Shown piece after piece: positions 61,001 through 64,000 of a stretch of DNA of 64,000 nucleotides. Below the pieces are notes generated by a model. That model had not been told where the DNA came from. It did no database searches and saw only the letters and a program-made list of their open reading frames with translations. The position numbers were made by a program, and so were the translations under genes. Origin of the DNA: Artemia franciscana (lineage: Eukaryota; Arthropoda; Branchiopoda; Anostraca; Artemiidae); contig NW_027062618.1 in NCBI RefSeq assembly GCF_032884065.1, positions 1,282,848 to 1,346,847 of the forward strand. Reading direction: 5' to 3'. How positions within the stretch are numbered: the first letter of the stretch is position 1; the number at the start of each line of letters is the position of its first letter.

Positions 61001-61744
61001 ATCAAAGACTTCAGCCATAAAATCTAGTCTAAGATGGTGTTTTTTAGACAGCAATAGCACTAGAATGCAAAAGTAACTATTATACAACGTGTTTTGGGCT
61101 CAAACAACAGCTAAATTATACTTGAAAGGGAAAAGTTGAATTTCTATGTCCTGGTCCATTATACAGTTCAACTGTCTTTCTCTTTCAAGTGCATCAATGA
61201 CACCAATGTACTTGCTCCTTCAAGAGCGCCGCACAAACGACTGACTTTTATCAAAGACTTCAGCCATAAAATCTAGTCTAAGATGGTGTTTTTTAGACAG
61301 CAATAGCACTAAAATGCAAAAGTAACTATTATACAACGTGTTTTGGGCTCAAACAACAGCTAAATTATACTTGAAAGGGAAAAGTTGAATTTCTATGTCC
61401 TGGTCCATTATACAGTTCAACTGTCTTTCTCTTTCAAGTGCATCAATGACACCAATGTACTTGCTCCTTCAAGAGCGCCGCACAAACGACTGACTTTTAT
61501 CAAAGACTTCAGCCATAAAATCTAGTCTAAGATGGTGTTTTTTAGACAGCAATAGCACTAGAATGCAAAAGTAACTATTATACAACGTGTTTTGGGCTCA
61601 AACAACAGCTAAATTATACTTGAAAGGGAAAAGTTGAATTTCTATGTCCTGGTCCATTATACAGTTCAACTGTCTTTCTCTTTCAAGTGCATCAATGACA
61701 CCAATGTACTTGCTCCTTCAAGAGCGCCGCACAAACGACTGACT
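52095..61744. repeat. Spacer-derived satellite, 38 full monomers of 240/249 bp plus partial ends
   Basis: A native first copy (52095-52319) is ordinary histone spacer, equal to the stretch before H1 in U5. Then a 15-bp linker ATTTCTATGTCCTGG (52320-52334) joins back to TCCATTATACAG and the cycle repeats. Counting from TTTCTATGTC, monomers begin at 52321 and every 240 or 249 bp up to 61638: 16 short and 22 long, and the sum fits exactly. A partial monomer ends at 61744. Long monomers carry ACACCAATG after CATCAATG. A second marker is CACTAGAATG or CACTAAAATG. Otherwise copies are almost identical. Each monomer has a GTCTAA...TTAGAC hairpin. No coding frame. Confidence 0.97.
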
Positions 61745-61982
61745 AATCAAAGACTAACTTTTAGCGTATATTCAGGGAACCGCTCTACCTGAGCGAACAA
61801 TTTCTGCTCAGAAGCGAGCGAGTCATTTCTAGGTAATCTATGTTTCTCCTTTTTTGCTTTTGCAAAGATTGCGATTGATCTGTTGTATTGTTAAAAAAAG
61901 AAAACAATACAAACAAAAACAGTCGGAACTTTTCAAATTAAACTTTTCCTTTATTATCGGAATTTGAAAAAAGAAATTAAGC
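61745..61982. other. Right flank of the satellite
   Basis: Begins AATCAAAGACTAACTTTTAGCG, still vaguely spacer-like for about 20 bases, then unrelated AT-rich DNA. No gene. Confidence 0.5.
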
Positions 61983-62181
61983 AAAAATATTTATAATTGT
62001 GGTATTTCCCTGTAAAATAGTACTATTATTTATGTGCCTAGTTGAATGATTTACGCTTCCTTCATGAAGCAAATCATGAACCTTCATGAAGGAAAAATAT
62101 TAATAATTGTGGTATTTCCCTGTAAAATAGTACTATTATTTATGTGCTTAGTTGGAATGATTTACGCTTCCTTCATGAATC

Positions 62182-62182
<1 letters not shown>
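61983..62182. repeat. 110-bp tandem duplication
   Basis: Units from 61983 and 62093 share AATTGTGGTATTTCCCTG and GTACTATTATTTATGTGC. The junction holds the palindrome CCTTCATGAAGG. Confidence 0.85.
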
Positions 62183-62185
<3 letters not shown>

Positions 62186-62218
<33 letters not shown>

Positions 62219-62244
62219 ATTTACTAAAAATCATATATAAAATC

Positions 62245-62307
<63 letters not shown>
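62186..62307. repeat. Poly-A run and (AT)n tract
   Basis: 31 consecutive A bases (62186-62216) and about 60 bases of AT (62248-62307), separated by a short AT-rich stretch. Confidence 0.95.
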
Positions 62308-62315
<8 letters not shown>

Positions 62316-62359
62316 ATAAAAAAAATAAAAAAAATTTATAATAAAAAAAAATCTGTTCA

Positions 62360-62900
62360 TGAATCTTGTCCACCTTGTAAAAATTGCGGATGCGTGTTTA
62401 TTTGTCGTTTATTTTTGTTTTTTGCCCAGGGGTAAGGTTATTGACCCACTGGTTCTAGAATATTACGAGAGGGCTTAATCGAAGAAAAATTAAAGTGAAT
62501 ATAAAAATTGGAGGGCCCCCTCTCACGCTCATTTTTTTGCCAAAGTCACCGGATGATAATTTTGAGACAGCTATTTTCTTCTACATAGTCTAAAAGTCTA
62601 ATAGCGTCTTTGAGGACGATATTAGATCGTCCTCAAATGTCTTTGAGGACGACTTAATCCTCCACAGCTCCCGGGGGAAGGGTTTCAAGCTATGAACTTT
62701 GCTTATTGTTAACATACAGTAATCATGGTTATCGGGATGTATACAGAAGTTTTCACGGCTGATTTTTTCTGTTGGGCCGGGGTCCGGGAGGCGGTTACCT
62801 GGGAGAATCTTTCCACGAACTAATTCTGCATGGGGAAGAAAGATGTCCATTGTAGGGGGTGGGGTCCCAACATTATTTAAGAAACGATCAGAAAAAAACA
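62360..62900 (+). repeat. Dispersed repeat module, copy B
   Basis: Collinear with 7690-8290: CCCAGGGGTAAGG, TTGACCCACTGGTTCTAGAA, AAAGTCACCGGATGATAATTTTGA, GACTTAATCCTCCACAG, ending in a foldback arm. Contains a local duplication of a TCTTTGAGGACGA word near 62607-62651. An open minus-strand frame here is incidental. Confidence 0.7.
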
Positions 62901-63943
62901 AGTTTTTTAACTGAAAATAAGGAGCAACATTAAAACTTAAATCGAACATTAAAACTTAAATCGAACAGAAATTATTACGTATATGAGAGGATCCACCCCC
63001 TTCTCAATATCTCGCTCTGTACCCTAAATTACTATTAGTACTTTAAAAAGAGCTATTTATTCTAATTAAACGGCATTTGTGTTTCAGCGGTCATTCTTAA
63101 AGAATTGGAACAAAATTTGAACTCTGGCATAGAGACCGAGGTAGGTAAAGGGGCAAACCCTGGCACGTACGCAGGGGGGGGCTCGGGCCGGGCCCTCCGA
63201 AATTTTGTGATTCGTTTAATTTCACCATGGTTTCTTGGGATTTCTGGCAAAAGTAGGACATTTAATAAGAACCTAGATACATGTGTGAAGCCTTTTTTGG
63301 GGATTTTACAGCATGGATTTATCCGGTCAAGTCAGTGCCCAACTATTAACTCATTTTCTGTCTAACTTTTTACCCTTTACGAAGTAATTAGCGATTTTAC
63401 TGTTATTTTTTTTTGCAAAGAGAGTTTGCTTTCCACAGCAAAATAGAATTGTCCTTAATATTAGGGCGTTTATCCCCCCTTTTCAGGATAAAGTACAGCT
63501 TTTAATGGATCAATTTTGGAAACTATCTTTTTTTGTTAAAATCGACGTTTTCGCAATAGAAGAACTACCCCCCACAGCACCCATATTGCACTGTTAACCC
63601 TAAAATTTCCCTTTCAGTGGGATATAACAGATTAATCACTGGTTCTCAATCGATAGGAATATAACCCGAGCCTAAAACGTAGTTTTGAGGCTCCAGTCTT
63701 CTTCCTCCCATCCGCTACAATACTACAGATTAAAGTTAATCTGTATTTTCCGATATGCGTGCTTTTTGCACTTATTTAGTTACTAAATAAAAAAGGTGCT
63801 ACTTTATATCTGCTGTTTCGAAGGTTTTAGCCCCCCCCCCGAAAAATCCCTGCGTACGTGCCTGAGAAAACCCCATCATATATGTAATAATTTTTGTTCG
63901 TTTTAAGTTTTAATGTTTCTCCTTACTTTCAGTTGAAAAAACT
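62901..63943. repeat. Foldback element interrupted by a TIR element
   Basis: Left arm 62901-63028 (AGTTTTTTAACTGAAAATAAG to CTCGCTCTGTACCC), loop with GGTCATTCTTAAAGAATTGG, and a right arm that begins near 63113 and resumes at 63863-63943 (ATATATGTAATAATTTTTG to CAGTTGAAAAAACT) after the insertion at 63162-63862. The left arm has a 19-bp tandem duplication at 62929-62966. Confidence 0.75.
63162..63862. mobile_element. 701-bp non-autonomous DNA transposon with 15-bp TIRs
   Basis: Ends GGCACGTACGCAGGG (63162-63176) and CCCTGCGTACGTGCC (63848-63862) are exact reverse complements. Subterminal G/C runs (GGGGGGG...CCCTCCGAAATT and GCCCCCCCCCGAAAAA) extend the symmetry loosely. It sits inside the right arm of a foldback element. 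Flanks GCAAACCCT and GAAAACCCC look like a worn 8-9 bp target duplication, which would suit hAT, but the class is uncertain. There is no transposase frame. Confidence 0.75.
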
Positions 63944-64000
63944 TAGTTTTTCTAATTAACTTGTTTTTTATCATTTTTTGGTCTCTATAAAAATCCAGAT

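Noticed and set aside
52095-61744. CRISPR-like array
   Set aside because: The monomers are contiguous 240/249-bp units with no short repeats separated by unique spacers, in an animal genome; it is satellite DNA.
62590-62949. 119-aa minus-strand ORF
   Set aside because: Lies wholly inside the dispersed repeat module that also occurs near 7690-8290, where the frame is not kept; no domain.

Overview
The window is animal nuclear DNA, most probably from the brine shrimp genus Artemia. The reasons are an AT-rich, repeat-dense background; intronless replication-dependent histone genes ending in the metazoan 16-nt stem-loop; and a 5S rRNA gene embedded in every histone repeat, a linkage known from Artemia. 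The species call is inference from memory of that linkage and of the 5S sequence, not a database match.

Left flank (1-14388). This is accessory DNA: T-rich/minisatellite blocks with a GACCGGGACAC core (three copies), a short Helitron-like coding fragment on the minus strand, microsatellites, several copies of a dispersed palindromic (foldback) repeat family, one intronless minus-strand ankyrin-repeat gene (3313-5121), the 5' half of a non-LTR retrotransposon (ORF1 and the endonuclease start of ORF2, 11684-13529) cut off by a minisatellite block, and an (AT)45 tract that abuts a truncated H2B.

Histone/5S array (14389-52094). The unit order is H2B(-) H2A(+) 5S(+) H1(-) LINE-fragment(+) H4(-) H3(+), repeating at about 8.23 or 8.5-8.6 kb. 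I call the units U1 (14389-22865, H2B truncated), U2 (22866-31095), U3 (31096-38730, breaks off in H3), a 100-N gap (38911-39010), U4 (39011-40838, only H4 and H3 seen), U5 (40839-49345) and U6 (49346 onward, only H2B, H2A and 5S). H2B/H2A and H4/H3 are divergent pairs sharing about 200-bp promoters with TATA boxes. All four core histones and H1 are present, so each unit can supply a whole nucleosome set plus the linker histone, and the 5S gene adds a Pol III product. A 5'-truncated RTE-like LINE with a perfect 9-bp target duplication sits at the same site in every complete unit, so it was inserted before the units spread.

Satellite (52095-61744). In U6 the spacer between 5S and H1 has exploded into 38 full tandem monomers of 240 or 249 bp, each made of 225 or 234 bp of histone spacer plus a 15-bp linker not found in the other units. 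H1 never follows. This spacer-to-satellite conversion is the most unusual object in the window.

Right flank (61745-64000). A short tandem duplication, a 31-nt A run, an AT tract and another copy of the dispersed repeat. That copy is interrupted by a 701-bp element with 15-bp terminal inverted repeats.

Caution: sequence on both sides of the N gap carries many one-base indels in genes that are perfect elsewhere. I read these as consensus or assembly errors, not real pseudogenes.
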